A DNA stretch of 64,000 nt, taken from Dipteris shenzhenensis (Eukaryota; Polypodiophyta; Polypodiopsida; Gleicheniales). Both the position numbers and the translations under genes were made by a program. Shown piece after piece: positions 1 through 14,138 of the stretch. Within the stretch, counting starts at the first letter, position 1. Each line of letters opens with the position of its first letter. The stretch is from the NCBI GenBank assembly GCA_047967505.1, contig CM106539.1, one strand, 5' to 3'. Under the pieces are notes generated by a model. The model ran no database searches. It was not told the origin of the DNA and saw nothing but the letters and a program-made list of their open reading frames with translations.

Positions 1-785
1 CCTGCCACCCACAGCATTCGCCAAATTGAAGCCGGCTGGATCACTGCTGGAATTATCATAACCGATGCCTATAACGTAGAAGCTCTGCCGGTGAAGATGG
101 ATCGGATGTGATTCCAGGACAAACTTTGCAGTTGTATTGGAAGAGAGTATTGGAAGAGAGGAACATCTGAAAAACCAGGTGTAAATATATTATTGTAGAA
201 CGCCTGAAACAAGGCAGCAAAGATGACGTTGCTTGATATTAATTCGGAAACAACAAGCCGCTACAGCGTTATTTGGCCAGTGTAACTGACATGATCGTAT
301 TCACCTTACCTTGTCATCGTTAAAACACAGCGTTCCGATTTTGCGCTAGAAGTAATCAAGAGGGGTTTGACCCTTGATGTGTTACGATCAAGGTCGAGCC
401 ATTGGAGGAGGTCCAGATCGACCTTCAGAGCAATTCCTGGAATTGGCTTCGAATTCACTACCATGTGCCAAAGGAAATATGGGACAAGTCAAGTTCGAAG
501 AAGCAACGGTGCCATTGTAACTTATTTGCATATAAGCCGTTGTCGGTGTCGTCGAATAAGGAACAAGGGTGGACGTGAAATATATAAGATATTTGTGGTT
601 TGCCAGGGAGTAAGAAGGATGACATCAGTAGTGGCATATTCTGCATCATCCTCTACCACTGTGAGACTACGATTTGCGAGTGAAAAGAACATATCAAAGT
701 TCGCGGCAGCGTTGATAATCCGTGAGAGAACTGTGTCTCCCTGCGTGTCACATTTTCAACGACTGTCCCTGCAGCTTGCATAAGT
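1..785 (-). pseudogene. laccase-like multicopper oxidase remnant
   Basis: Reading the minus strand from about 785 to 1 gives blocks in the order of plant laccases, which are secreted copper enzymes that oxidise phenolics and monolignols. The first block, about 590-705, has RIINAA followed by LTVVEDDAEY and then a TPWQTTNIL stretch, matching the cupredoxin-2 words RIINAA, LTVVE.DA.Y and PGQTTN. After one frameshift comes TTAYMQISYNGT. Near 170-260 there is FQAFYNN. At about 1-140 the copper-site motif HPIHLH is followed by FYVIGIGYDN and SDPAGFNLAN. At least two frameshifts and stops break the frame. The Gly after HPIHLH is Arg, and the N-terminal HWHG copper motif was not found. The C-terminal copper site would lie beyond the window edge. 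The family call rests on several ordered motifs; pseudogene status is seen directly. Confidence 0.75.
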
Positions 786-1660
786 AAACCACAAAGAGAT
801 CTTCGATTAGCACACAAACAAAGAGGCAGGCCGATTATAATCGGTGCTTACTTTTTGTTTCGGAGCGGCAGCTTTGATTCAGTTCTTTGGTTCATGGTTA
901 TGGATCTGAGCATGAGTTGTGTTTATCGTTTGACGAGCACTTGTAAAGTTCACCGGGTTGCCCTAGTGGCGTCGGAGATGTTATATTCTAGTACTCATCT
1001 GGTAACAAGTGCCCTGCGTTATAGCTTTTTCGACAGGGGCACTCATTACTCACGTAGGTGAATCAGTTTACGAAGGTGCAAGCCTCCAGTGCCTATTGTG
1101 TACCTGTATGCGTGTGAGCGTGGATCTAAGTAATTATGACTCGATCTTAAGCACTTATATTTTCTAGAACTTAGAGGAGCGTAGGAGGCATTTTGTTTTG
1201 TTCTTTTTAAGGGTGATGATGAAGGTTCCGTTACCTCCGTAGACAATTGCTCGCAACCGCTGAAAGAACAGAGTAGCTCTTTGTTCTTTTTATCTGAAAC
1301 CTGTGCCGTCACGTAGACGTAAAATCGGTTTCTCTGAATCGGATATTAAGTGACGGACGCCATGTCTGGATTAAACAATGAGTTGAAACGTAAGATCAGC
1401 ATTAAATAAAGTGTTCAGTAGAGAAACGCGGGATGCGGTGAATTAGAGGGTGAGAAAGTGACCGTGTTGAAGTAGCGGAAGGGAAGTGAAGGAGGATGAA
1501 TGAAAAGAGGAAGAAGAGGAAAACTTCGAGAGGAGAAGGGTACGTAGCTGAGCTTTGGGTCAAGTGAAAGAGGATCAAGCATTCAAATTGAAGAAGATAT
1601 GATCATTCTCCTATTATTTGTACCTCGGAATTATAAGAATCTCAGTATTGTTCGAGCAAG
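786..1660. other. no recognised gene
   Basis: Mixed-composition DNA upstream of the laccase remnant. I looked on the minus strand for the missing N-terminal laccase exons (HWHG motif) and did not find them. The open frames here have no recognisable motifs. Confidence 0.5.
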
Positions 1661-2232
1661 CTTGGTTGCCGGTGTCATGAGGCAATTAATTCCGTAGAAT
1701 CCTAATTTGGGTCCTTCTCTTGTTTGATCAAGAAGCAATGTAACTCCTGCAGTTAACACATTCGGAGACTGTTTGCCTCCGAGATTTAGACAGTCTTACC
1801 GCTTAAAGACGTGTCAAAGAAAAGCCTTAGAAGAGCATCTAACTTTCAAGGCTGGTTGGTGGCATTCAAGGAGATTAATCATTCAAGAGGACATTAATCA
1901 TTCAAGGTCAAGGAGATGACATCTTCTTTATTGTTAAGTGGATAGGTCTTCTTCTATTAAGTGACTTAACTCTATATTAAGTCTTAGGCTCTCTCTTGGT
2001 GGATAGGAGACGTGTCTTGGTGGATAGGAAACACACACATCATGTTAAATAGTTAAGTCTTCTTCTATTAAGTCTTAGGTTGTCTCTTAGGTTGGGTTGA
2101 ATAAGGAAGATCTTTTCATATCACATCCGTTAGTTAGAAATAACTACTACCTTAGCCTGTATGATTTGTACATCTTTTTTGAGGCATGGTTCTCTTCTTT
2201 GCATGCTTTCTATTACTACATGGTATCAAGTT
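1661..2232 (+). repeat. probable LTR end followed by a tRNA-Met-like primer-binding site
   Basis: The stretch ending ...TATTACTACA at 2220 is followed at once by TGGTATCAAG (2221-2230). This matches the first eight bases of the initiator tRNA-Met primer-binding site TGGTATCAGAGC that copia and many gypsy elements use just inside the 5' LTR. The CA end and adjacent site are typical of an LTR boundary. The segment also holds direct repeats of ATTAATCATTCAAG and of GTCTTAGG. The 5' edge of the LTR could not be fixed, no partner LTR was found, and the interior is replaced within about 60 bp by a CACTA relic. Confidence 0.4.
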
Positions 2233-2279
2233 TCATAATCTAATATAACTCTCGAGGGCCCCCTTACTTATTGTCTTTT

Positions 2280-4330
2280 AATAATTGCCTTAGCCATACA
2301 AGCTCTATTGTCCTCTCTTTTGTTGGCTCCTTGCTGGCATGCGCATCAGAGCACGTTGCTTCTAGATACACAAATTTGGAAGGAAAAAGAAATTATGCCA
2401 AGTCATACTTACTTGGAGCATCTTGTGCCAATCATGAGATTTCAAGTCGTATAATTTCTCCACAATACTTTTCTTGCTCTTTGTCAAGGCCCCCTTCAAA
2501 CACCTTGTGCATCCAATGGGAGTATGAATTGTAGTGATAGAGCGCTTCACCGCCACCATCTCTTTCTTTGATAATGTCCATGGTGCATGGGGTAAAAAGA
2601 TACACCCATTTGGTCTCTCTTGTGGCCAAGCTTCACGCATCCTCCTTGTGGTGCGTAGATCCTCCTTTATGCTTAAGGAATCTCGTGTTCCAATCAAATG
2701 ATCTCAAATGGTACATACCACATTCTTGAAGATATGCATGGGATCAAGCAGGTGATTGATCTTGATGTGGGACCAATATGGTAGCTGATAAAAGACGAAG
2801 TATCCAAGCAAAAGATGGTGTTAGCATGTAATCTTTATTTCCATTCAACATAGCACACAATAGTTGTTACGAACCCTTACCGGCTCATGCCATGTGGAGA
2901 AGGAGTCATGAAAAGGTCCCAAATTTGGTTCTAATCTCCTACAGTGAGTGACTGTGGAGGGACTTTATTCCAAGGGGTGACATATCTAGGATGATATGGT
3001 GTGGGAAAAATCGATGGTAATTCTCATAGATGACCTTCTTCAAGTCCTCTAGCCATGAAGAAACTAGCAAAAGACCACAAACAGGACATGCATGGTAACC
3101 CGATGTAGTGAGACCTAAACAATAGATGTAATTGTGTAAGCAAGGTGGGTTCTCAATGCCACTTCAATTGCCACTCATAATTAAAAGTTCAATGCGTACC
3201 TGAACACTCACCATAGCCTAGGAAGCCATGCATCGTCCACATCAACACTGCTTTGTAGATGAAGTCTCTTGACGAGGGAGGCGCCTACTCATGTCATGCA
3301 CCTTGATACCTCTCCAAAGTATCTCCAGCTCATCAATCAAAGGCTCCAGATAAACATCCACGTTTTTGACTTTATGTTTCCATGGAATTAGAAGGGATAA
3401 CATAACATGTCCTTTTTGAATCGCCATAGAGGGTGATAGATTATAATTTACCAATATCATTGGCCATACACTATAGGAGGTGCTTTTGAGACCAAATGGG
3501 TTCACACCATCCATACCCAATCCAAGTCTCAAGTTCTTGGGTTCTTCTTTGAAGCTTGGCCAAGTGTCTTTAATATGCTTCGATGCAGGAGTGTTTGCAA
3601 GAGTTCTTAACTTGCCATCAGTTGATCGATGGGAGGAACACCATGACATGAGAGTCTACAATGAATTTGCACTTGAACATATGTTGGATGTGAGGGATTA
3701 TGGGAAAATGTCACAAAATTTTACGAGGCACATCCAAAGTTTTGATATCTGCTCTATATCTTGCCTCGCTACAAGTAGGACACTCTGGAGCTTCCTTAAG
3801 TGCTCCACAAAACAGAACACAATCATTGACGCGTGCATGGATGCGCTTATAATCCAACCCCCCAAGAGATGTCACATAGTGTCTCACCAAATCTCGAGGT
3901 CGATAATTTATTCTCCCTTGGAAGCATGTTAGACGATAGCTTGCACGTGAAGACCATAAATGAGAAAAAGTATTATAGTTGATCCATTAGCATAATTCAC
4001 CATGTTTGCAAAACAAAAAACTTGCTTGAGTAATGCATTCAAACTTGCATTGCTCCATCCATAAATGGTCTGCAAGTTTGGTAACTCAAGGGAGGCACAT
4101 AGAACAGAATGTGCACTCCTCAAATACTGGTGTTGATGCTGTAGTAAAAATATGGTCCTACTCCATGCTATCATCCCTCCTTGAGGACTCATGGGAAAAT
4201 AAATCTTGCACCATATCATCAAACACCTCCTCCAAAGCCTCATGAGGTAATGGTGGAGGGCTACTATCACGATCACTCCATGCATCCATAATGGTCGCCC
4301 CTAAAGATCCCACCTCATATCATCGATGCT
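2280..4330 (-). pseudogene. CACTA TNP2 transposase relic (oldest copy)
   Basis: Minus-strand fragments, read from 4330 down to 2280, follow the order of TNP2, the transposase of En/Spm-type CACTA elements. At 3929-4285 an LPNLQTIYGWSNASL block matches the N-terminal LNLKARYGWSDKSF region. About 3680-3900 carries the Cys-rich block with CVLFC and CPTCSEARYR, then FPIIPHIQHMFKCK. At 3242-3649 the Transposase_21 core LRLGLGMDGVNPFGL is followed by a VYLEPLIDELEILW stretch. At 2362-2697 an LPHAPWTLSKKE then LKSHDWHKMLQ block matches the region that normally reads LKSHDCH. The Asp of the GMDGVNPF motif is kept. The frame is broken several times and no terminal CACTA repeat was found for this copy. 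It is more diverged than the TNP2 genes of elements A and B. Confidence 0.8.
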
Positions 4331-5542
<1,212 letters not shown>

Positions 5543-5544
5543 AC

Positions 5545-5556
5545 TGGTATCAGAGC
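5545..5556 (+). other. tRNA-iMet primer-binding site of a gypsy-type element
   Basis: TGGTATCAGAGC is the exact complement of the 3' end of plant initiator tRNA-Met, the usual minus-strand primer site of copia and chromovirus-type gypsy elements. It sits two bases after a CA dinucleotide that would be the LTR end, and degenerate gypsy gag follows downstream. Confidence 0.75.
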
Positions 5557-5870
5557 CCAAGTGTTCTAGTAGCTGAGCTTGGGTGTGAGCCTGGAGCCTA
5601 AAGTCTGCTAATGCAGCTCTGTGGGAGGAAGGAGAAGCTTTGTTGGGTGACTTTACTTGCATTCTGGTGTGCAAAGATGTTGTAGAAACCTTTGAAAAGT
5701 TCTCTGAGTGTGCTTTTTGCAAGCTAGCAGGTGGTTTTGGAGGAAAAAGACGTTTTTTGATGATTTCCCCGTTCCTTTCGATGATTGAGAGTCCGCAAGA
5801 TGTGTATTTCTAGTTCAAATAGTATGTTCTTATTTTGATTAATTTGTATATGTAGTCATTATTGGGAAAT

Positions 5871-5908
<38 letters not shown>

Positions 5909-8900
5909 CTTAATGTTTTGTCAATGTCTGATTTTAATTGGAATGAGAAAACACAATTGTATTACTGAGCCTTGCAATGCAACCCATTCAATTTGATTCA
6001 AAACCACGGAGTGCTGAACCCCATTAATCCTAGCAATTCGGTGGGTTCAAAGGCTCACTCAAGTTTGGTGAGCATAGACAAGGCATAGACAATGATCGAG
6101 GACATAGAATTGAAATGACACAAATGGCTTCCATTAGGAGAAATTTCTAATGGGATTGTAGAATGAAGAATGACACGTGACGTGGATGACAAGAGTGTAG
6201 TTGTCCCATTTTGGTATCACATAAACAAAAGAGAGTAGTCTTGGAGATTAAGATCACCCCAATGTAGAGATCCAGAAAGAGGCAGGTTCTGCTAATTTCA
6301 AACATTTCTGAAACAATTATGGTTTTAAAGTTTTGGTCTGAAACCTAATAAGTAAAAAGAAAAGTGAGAATGGAAATGCAAATGCAAGACAATGAATGTC
6401 TGAGAATCCTGACTGAGAAGACTTCATATGCCAAAGAACATGCTTGCAAGTTCGAGTCTGTAGAGAATGACTGTAGCATAAAAACAACAAATTTTGATTC
6501 TATAGAGAGTGACTGCAGCAGAAAAACATTGAAGAAGGAACATTAAGCATTGGAACTAACCCAAAGGTCCAATGAGGGTGGAAGGTGTGGTCCAAGTGAC
6601 CTCTCAAGAATCGAAGACAAAAACACAAAAAGACCAATTAGGAAATCCATAGATTTTTGCTATTATTGGGATGGTTGAATTGGATTCAATAAGAATCAAT
6701 CATCTCACCGATTACCATTTAATCTTTATCAAAGAATCAAGGATGAATATGAGGATATAACACCAAACTTGCCAATTCTTGACCCATTCTTGACCATATA
6801 GAAAATGCTGTTTACAAAGAATTTTGACGAGGAAGTAGAGAATCTAGTTACAAAAGTCAAAGAAAATCTAGACAAAGAATCTAAAAGCAAGGAGCAAAAC
6901 AATGTGACAAAAGATCCAATGAATGAAGATAATATTCAGACGATGATCCCAATCCAAAGACATAAAAATCTCGGACAAAAGATTCGAGAAAGACGAAGGG
7001 AATTTGGATAGAGACTTTGATCAAGAAGAATATGGCACAACTTTTCATTCTTTGCTTAACAATATGAAGGATAGAAGTGCAGATCTAGAATTGCCATTGT
7101 CCCCATCGCCATCTACACCATCATTGTTGTTGCCATCATTGGTACCTCCAATGGCACACCCACAAGTGGCAAGTTTGAAATGCAAGCTCTCAGATTTTTG
7201 TGGTAAAGGAAGAGAAGACCCAAATAGCCATGTTGCCTAATTCAAAACAAGATGACAAGCCAATAGCTTTAACACCCATTTGGAGGTCCAAAAAGCTACA
7301 ATAGTTTGTGAGAACACTTACGAGTAAAGCAAAACATTGTTCATCTTGTATCGAGTGGGTCATTTTCATACATATGACGAGTTAAAGGTGGTGTTTTTGG
7401 AGAGGTTTCAGACAGGGAAAACTCCCAATGATGTCTAGAATAAGTTAAGGGAATTGAAGCAAAAAAAACCATCTTTTAAGGATTATGCTCAACACATTTT
7501 AGCCCAAGCAAAAATATTGACCACCAAAACATTGGTAGAATAATATTGCAAAGGTCTAAAATTTAGAAATCCACAATGAAGTTGGAGGCATAGACCTTCT
7601 TATAGGAGCAAATAGATTTAATTATTTGATATATGTCAGCCAAGCAGGCAAAAAGATGCAGTGGCACCACAAAAAGAAAGAAGAAGGTGGAGATAGATTG
7701 TAAAGATGATTTTGACACTAGTTCGGATGACACAAAAAAGTGAATCCAATCCTAACTCCAATTCTATGGAGGAGTTTGACAATAGTTCCAATAACGAAGA
7801 CAAGAAAAATAAACAAAAGAAGAACAAGAAGGTGGCAAAGAAAGCCAACAAAGATGCCATGAAAGCAAATAAAGAGAAATCTAAATCTAAGAAGGCTTTG
7901 ACATTAGGGGAGATTGAGAAGCTTGTCGAGAAGAACTTGTAGAGTCTAGGTATTGTCAAGAAGAACTTGTGCACAAGAAATCATCCAACCAATGTATGCT
8001 GGTACAACTCAAATGCATGTGCAAATCAGGGCCAACAACCATCATGGACTCTGGCAACGGGAGCAAATCTGGTCACCATTGGCATGTAAATGTAGCAAGC
8101 CTGCACAACATGAACAACAACAACAACTAAAGAATCAACAAAGAAACTAGAACCAATAGAGGAACTAGAACCAGCAAAGAAGCTAGAACCAAAATAGAAG
8201 TGGATGGGGCCCAAATGATAAGGACTATGGTTACTATATGGAAACCGATGGACACAGGCCCAGATTAGGTTTCCTACTGTGGATAAAACACTGCTTGGAG
8301 AGAGGCCTATTGATTGTGAGATTTGGCAATAATTGGCAAACCCAACAACCATCCACAAGTAAATGCAGTGAATATACAAGAGTTATTAGCTCCAATGCAA
8401 TGAGGGTCATCATATGCCGTAAGAAAGAACCAACACCATGACCCTCATGAACTTTGTGGCTATTCTATATGCATGCTTCTCAAAGACATATCAGAATGTT
8501 CAAAAAAGGTGGATGTTTTGGTAGGCACTCAGTCCAAGGGCCCAGTGAAGGACAAAAACTATGAGAAGAAGGAGTCGAAGGAAAGATAGCTTTGATGGAA
8601 GGACTGGGAAGAGTTCCGCACAATGGCATTGAAGAAAAGATAGCTTTGATGGAAGGATTGGGTCGAAGAGTTCCATGCAATGTCATTGAAAGAAATATAA
8701 TAAAAGATTTCAATCTAGAGAAGTGGCAAACCTATTTGGCAACCAAAGGGAACAATAGGTCTAACAATCCATCTGTCAACAAGTCCGATGAGAAGTTCGA
8801 AAACCAACCTGACAACAAGTCTAATAATCTATCTAACAAAAATTCCAACAACTAGTTTGACTCTGAAAACTCAGTCCTAAGTCCGAGACCATAATGAAGG

Positions 8901-9184
8901 TAGTAAGAAATTGAGTGAGGAAAAGCTCTCTATAGGATTGTTCAAAGCGTTACCACAAGCATCCATCAAGATCACTTTGGATCAATTGTTGAGTTTGGCT
9001 TTACAATTTTGGAAAAACTTTATTAAGAAACTTCAAGAAGAAGGAAATGGAGGAAATGAACAAGTGCCAATAGACTTTGAAGGACCCACCAGTCTTATAG
9101 GTGGAATTCAATGAAGTTGACTATAAGGTTCGGACAATATAAGTTCATTGTAATGGGCAAGAAATACCAGAAACATTATTAGAT
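5557..9184 (+). pseudogene. decayed Ty3-gypsy gag and start of protease
   Basis: This is the interior of an old gypsy retroelement. Around 7150-7240 KCKLSDFCGKGREDPNSHV matches the start of retrotransposon gag domains (F.G...EDP..H). About 7400-7550, with stops and shifts, continues as a LRELKQKKPSFKDYAQHILA stretch, typical of the gag alpha-helical core. At 7706-7942 a highly charged linker (Lys/Asn/Ser/Glu) ends in LTLGEIEKLVEKNL. Near 9110-9184 EFNEVDYKVRTI and then NGQEIPETLLD match the strand leading to the aspartic-protease D-T/S-G motif. The sequence is cut exactly there by CACTA element A. Many stops and frameshifts make it non-functional. The RT (35.4-36.5 kb) and integrase (44.2-44.8 kb) relics have the same orientation and may be parts of the same element. 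Confidence 0.65.
5878..5905 (+). repeat. (AG)n microsatellite
   Basis: About 14 uninterrupted AG units in the gypsy leader region. Confidence 0.95.
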
Positions 9185-9207
9185 CACTACAAGGCATAGG
9201 CCCTTTT
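9185..9207 (+). repeat. CACTA terminal inverted repeat, left end of A
   Basis: Starts with the diagnostic CACTA pentamer and matches the 57692 end base for base through CACTACAAGGCATAGGCCCT and the following TTTT. Confidence 0.9.
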
Positions 9208-9261
9208 CCGATGAAAATAGCAACGTTTTTAACACTATTTTTGGCAGGTGCAAAGGTCGTT

Positions 9262-9400
9262 ATTCATGTCGCTATAGCATCGAAAAAGAACGATCGCTAT
9301 ATAAGCATTGCTATATAGCGACACTAATAAACGTTGCTATATGCAACACTAGTAAACTTTGCTATATAGTGACACTGGTAAACGTCGCTATATAGCGATG
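9262..9400. repeat. subterminal palindrome cluster, left end of A
   Basis: About six to seven copies of GTCGCTATATAGCGA and close variants are spaced roughly 20-25 bp apart. In En/Spm elements the TnpA protein binds short subterminal repeats, so these are the likely binding sites. Here the repeat is itself a dyad, which is inference-worthy but untested. Confidence 0.85.
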
Positions 9401-9414
9401 ATTACTAGAAGCTT

Positions 9415-9486
9415 AAAAAAGCATTAGTGGGGCTAAACAGGGCCACAATAAGACAAGCCCTGTTTTTCCCCACTAATGTTTTTTAT
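9415..9486. other. conserved long hairpin downstream of TnpA-like gene (A)
   Basis: AAAAAAGCATTAGTGGGG with AAACAGGGC faces GCCCTGTTT with CCCCACTAATGTTTTTT across a loop of about 10 bases. The stem is close to 30 bp with few mismatches. Element B has the same structure at 57932-57998. It lies between the subterminal cluster and the 3' side of the TnpA-like gene, so it could act in RNA 3'-end formation or give small RNAs. Confidence 0.75.
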
Positions 9487-9499
9487 TTAGTAATTACAA

Positions 9500-9702
9500 A
9501 AACAAGTTTTTTATTACAAAATTTCCCTTATGGAAAGGGTGATACAAAATCGCTCAAATGAACCGATTGAGCGACATAAGCATATACATGTCGAAGATAT
9601 GCAACATTATTTGTTACAAAATTACCCTTTCGAAAAGGGTGATATAAAATTCGCTCAAACGAGCCGATATACAAAAGGATATACATGGCGAAGTATATGC
9701 AA
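9500..9702. repeat. two-copy tandem repeat (about 100 bp) in CACTA A
   Basis: Two diverged copies each run from TTACAAAAT(T)(T/A)CCCTT through AAAGGGTGATA, CGCTCAAA and CATATACATG to TATGCAA. The same pair occurs in element B at about 58020-58216, so the duplication predates the divergence of A and B. Confidence 0.8.
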
Positions 9703-11381
<1,679 letters not shown>

Positions 11382-11394
11382 GTCTAACGTAGAC

Positions 11395-12960
11395 ACAAAC
11401 ACGAAAACAAAAAACAAAAAACAAGAGTGGGTAAGAAGCGGAAAGCATATATTGGAAAGCATAAGAAGCAAAAGAGAAGGAGAAGCATAAGAGAAGGAGA
11501 GGGGAAAAAAAGAGAAAGAAAAGGGAAAAAGATATTGAAAGTGGAAAAAAGAACCAAATATGCATAAGAGAAAAAAGAGAGAATAAAAATGCATAAGAGA
11601 ATACATTGAGAAAGAATATCATTATGCTTATGCATAAGCATATGAGCATATGCTCATGCATAAGCATAAGCATAGGCATAGGCATAGGCATAGGCATATG
11701 CTTATGTAAACAAGAGAAAAAGAGAGGGAAAAAGAAGAGAAGGAAAGGAGAAGGAGAAGGAGAAGGACATGCATACAGATAGGCATAGGCATAGGCATAT
11801 GCTTATGAAAAGAAGAGAAAAGAGAGGGAAAAAGAAGAGAAGGAAAGGAGAAGGAGAAGGAGACATATGCTCATGCATAAGCATAAGCATATGCTGTCTT
11901 TCCTTTTTTCTTATGCTTATGCTCTTTTTCCCTCTTCCTTCTCTTATGCTTATGATTATGCATGAGCATATGAGCATAAAAGAAAAAGAGAGAAAGCTTA
12001 AGTATAGGAAAATACATATGCTTATGAAAATAGATTGAAAGAGGGGAAAGAGGGGGGGAAAGAGAGAGGAAAAGAGGAGAACGAGAAGGAGAAGGAGACA
12101 TATGCTCATGCATAAGCATAATCATAAGAGAAGGAAGAGGGAAAAAGAGCATAAGCATAAGAAAAAAGGAAAAAAAGCATATGCTTATGCTTATGCATGA
12201 GTGTATGAGCATAAAAGAAAAAGAGAGAAAGCTTAAGCATAGGCAAATACATATGCTTATGAAAAGAGATTGAAAGAGGGGAAAGAGGGGGGGAAAGAGA
12301 GAGGAAAAGAGGAAAAGAGGAAAAGAGGAGAAGGAGAAGGAGAAGGAGAGATATGCTCATGCATAAGCATAAGCATAAGAGAAGGAAGAGGGAAAAAGAG
12401 CATAAGCATAAGAGAAAAGGAAAGAAAGCATATGCTTATGCTTATGCATGAGCATATGAGCATAAAAGAAAAAGAGAGAAAACATAAGCTTGTGTTTATG
12501 CATGAGCATATGAGCATGTGCTCATGCATAAGCATAAGCATAGGCAAATACATATGCTTATGAAAAGAGATTGAAAGAGGGGAAAGAGGGGAGGAAAGAG
12601 AGAGAAAAAGAGCAAAAGAGATTGAAAGACGGGAAAAAGAAGAGGGGAAAAGAGCATAAACATAAGAGAAAGAAGAGAGGAAAAGAGATTGAAAGAGGGG
12701 AAAAAGAAGAGAAGGAAGAGGGGAAAAAAGATTAAAAGAGGGGAAAAAGAAGAGGGGAAAAGAGCATAAACATAAGAGAAGGAAGAGGGGAAAAAGAAGA
12801 GAAGGAAAGGAGGGAAAAAGAGATTGAAAGAGGGGAAAAAGGAAGAGGGGAAAAGAGATTGAAAGAGGGGAAAAAGAAGAGGGAAAAAGAAGAGAAGGAA
12901 GAGGGGAAAAGAGGGAAAGAAGAGGGAATAAGCGAAGAGAGGGGAAGAGAGGGTTCCTAC
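11395..12960. repeat. purine-rich and CATAAGCATAAG palindrome block of CACTA A
   Basis: The + strand alternates between GGAAAGAGGGGAAAAAGAAG-type purine tracts and short stretches of CATATGCTCATGCATAAGCA and its reverse complement. Many local inverted repeats result, able to form stacked hairpins. Long open frames occur on both strands (for example 12257-13114, minus) only because the sequence is low complexity; I do not treat them as genes. The same block occupies 60130-61830 in element B, between the two divergent genes. Confidence 0.85.
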
Positions 12961-14020
12961 ACCCATCACTGTAGCTAGCGCTTAAGGCACTAGCTGCAAG
13001 CCAATGCAAATAACAAAAGTAACAAAATGAAAAAAGGCGAAGCACTTTCTTACTTGAAATAGTCCCGCTCGGTGTTTTGTGGACTGGCCCTACAAAAGAG
13101 GGGAAACATACCATTTTTCAAATAACTAGTTAGAGGAAGCAGGAGTTTAGAGAAGCAACTTCTCAAAGGGATTGGATTGAGGAGACAAGCCATTAGAGGA
13201 GAATTGGGATCTCAAAAGGGCCTCAAATTAGTATTTCCTAATTTCAAGGGATTAGAGAGTGATTGGAGGTGTACCAATGAGAGTGCTAGAAGGTGTGGGG
13301 CAATGGTATGTTGAGGTGGAGGGTGGGCAGGCCTACAGAGAGCCCCTATTGGTTGCTCCCCTTACACTAGGGACCACCCAAACCATCCCCCCCCTCTTAA
13401 CCCATGTTTGACCGTCCTACCAGGTGGACCTTCCCCACATGATCCCAAAACTGCCTTCAATGGGATGGTAGGGCCCTTTTGGCAAATTTTTCTTCTCCCC
13501 TCCCTCTTTCTAGGGCCTTTGCCCCCCACTGTTCTGGTCCAACTTGCCAAATCACTCAGTTTTGAACCAAATCCCATGCATTTTCCCTCTTCCCTCTCTT
13601 TCTCAGCTCCTTCCTGCTTTCGCCTGCTTGCTGTCGCTCCTCTCTCTCTGTCTCTCCCCTCTCCCTCTCCTATGCCTCTGTTGGAGCTGCTCTATCCCTC
13701 TCCTTCTCCCTATCCTGTGCCTCTATTGCTATTGCTCTATCCCTCTCCTTCTCCCTTCATTGTGCTTTTGTTGTTGCTGCTCTGTCCCTCTCCTTCTCCC
13801 TCTTTTGTGCCTCTGTTGGAGCTACTCTATCCCTCTCCTTCTCCCTCTCTTGTGCCTCTTGTTGCTAGGGAGCACAAGTGTTAGGAGAGGGGCTGGGTAG
13901 GGGTGAGGAGTGGAGAATAGAGAGGAGGAAAGCAAGGTCATCAAATATAAGGTGGGAGGAGAAATTTTTGCTTTTCCTGCAATAGAGATGCCAAAGATAG
14001 CATCGCGCTGGGTTTCGGGT
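12961..14020. other. CACTA A interior between repeat block and TNP2; 45-bp minisatellite
   Basis: No gene is supported. 12961-13200 resembles element B at 61840-62100 (for example GAGGAAG.AGGAGTTTAG...AGCAACTTCTCAAAG). At about 13650-13862 four to five copies of a 45-bp unit of the type CTCTATCCCTCTCCTTCTCC give an open frame rich in Leu/Pro/Ser; element B lacks this expansion. A stretch ending near 13925 (GTGGAGAATAGAG) again aligns with B near 62205. Confidence 0.7.
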
Positions 14021-14030
14021 TTAAGCCCCC

Positions 14031-14138
14031 AGCGTCGCTATATAGCGACGCTAGTCACTCGCTATATAGTGACATTTATATCCAAAAAGCATCGCTATAT
14101 AGCAACAGAACAGGGCAAAGCATCACTATATAGCAACG
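14031..14138. promoter_or_regulatory. internal palindrome cluster upstream of TNP2 (A)
   Basis: Four copies of the subterminal motif lie about 110-215 bp before the TNP2 ATG. The first, 14031-14052, is a perfect 22-bp dyad centred on CGCTATATAGCG. The same arrangement occurs in B (62310-62445). Because the motif contains TATATA, a cluster here could serve as a TnpA-controlled promoter. The dyads are seen; the role is inferred. Confidence 0.65.

Noticed and set aside
367-783. 138-codon plus-strand frame
   Set aside because: Shadow of the minus-strand laccase remnant, whose motifs lie opposite.
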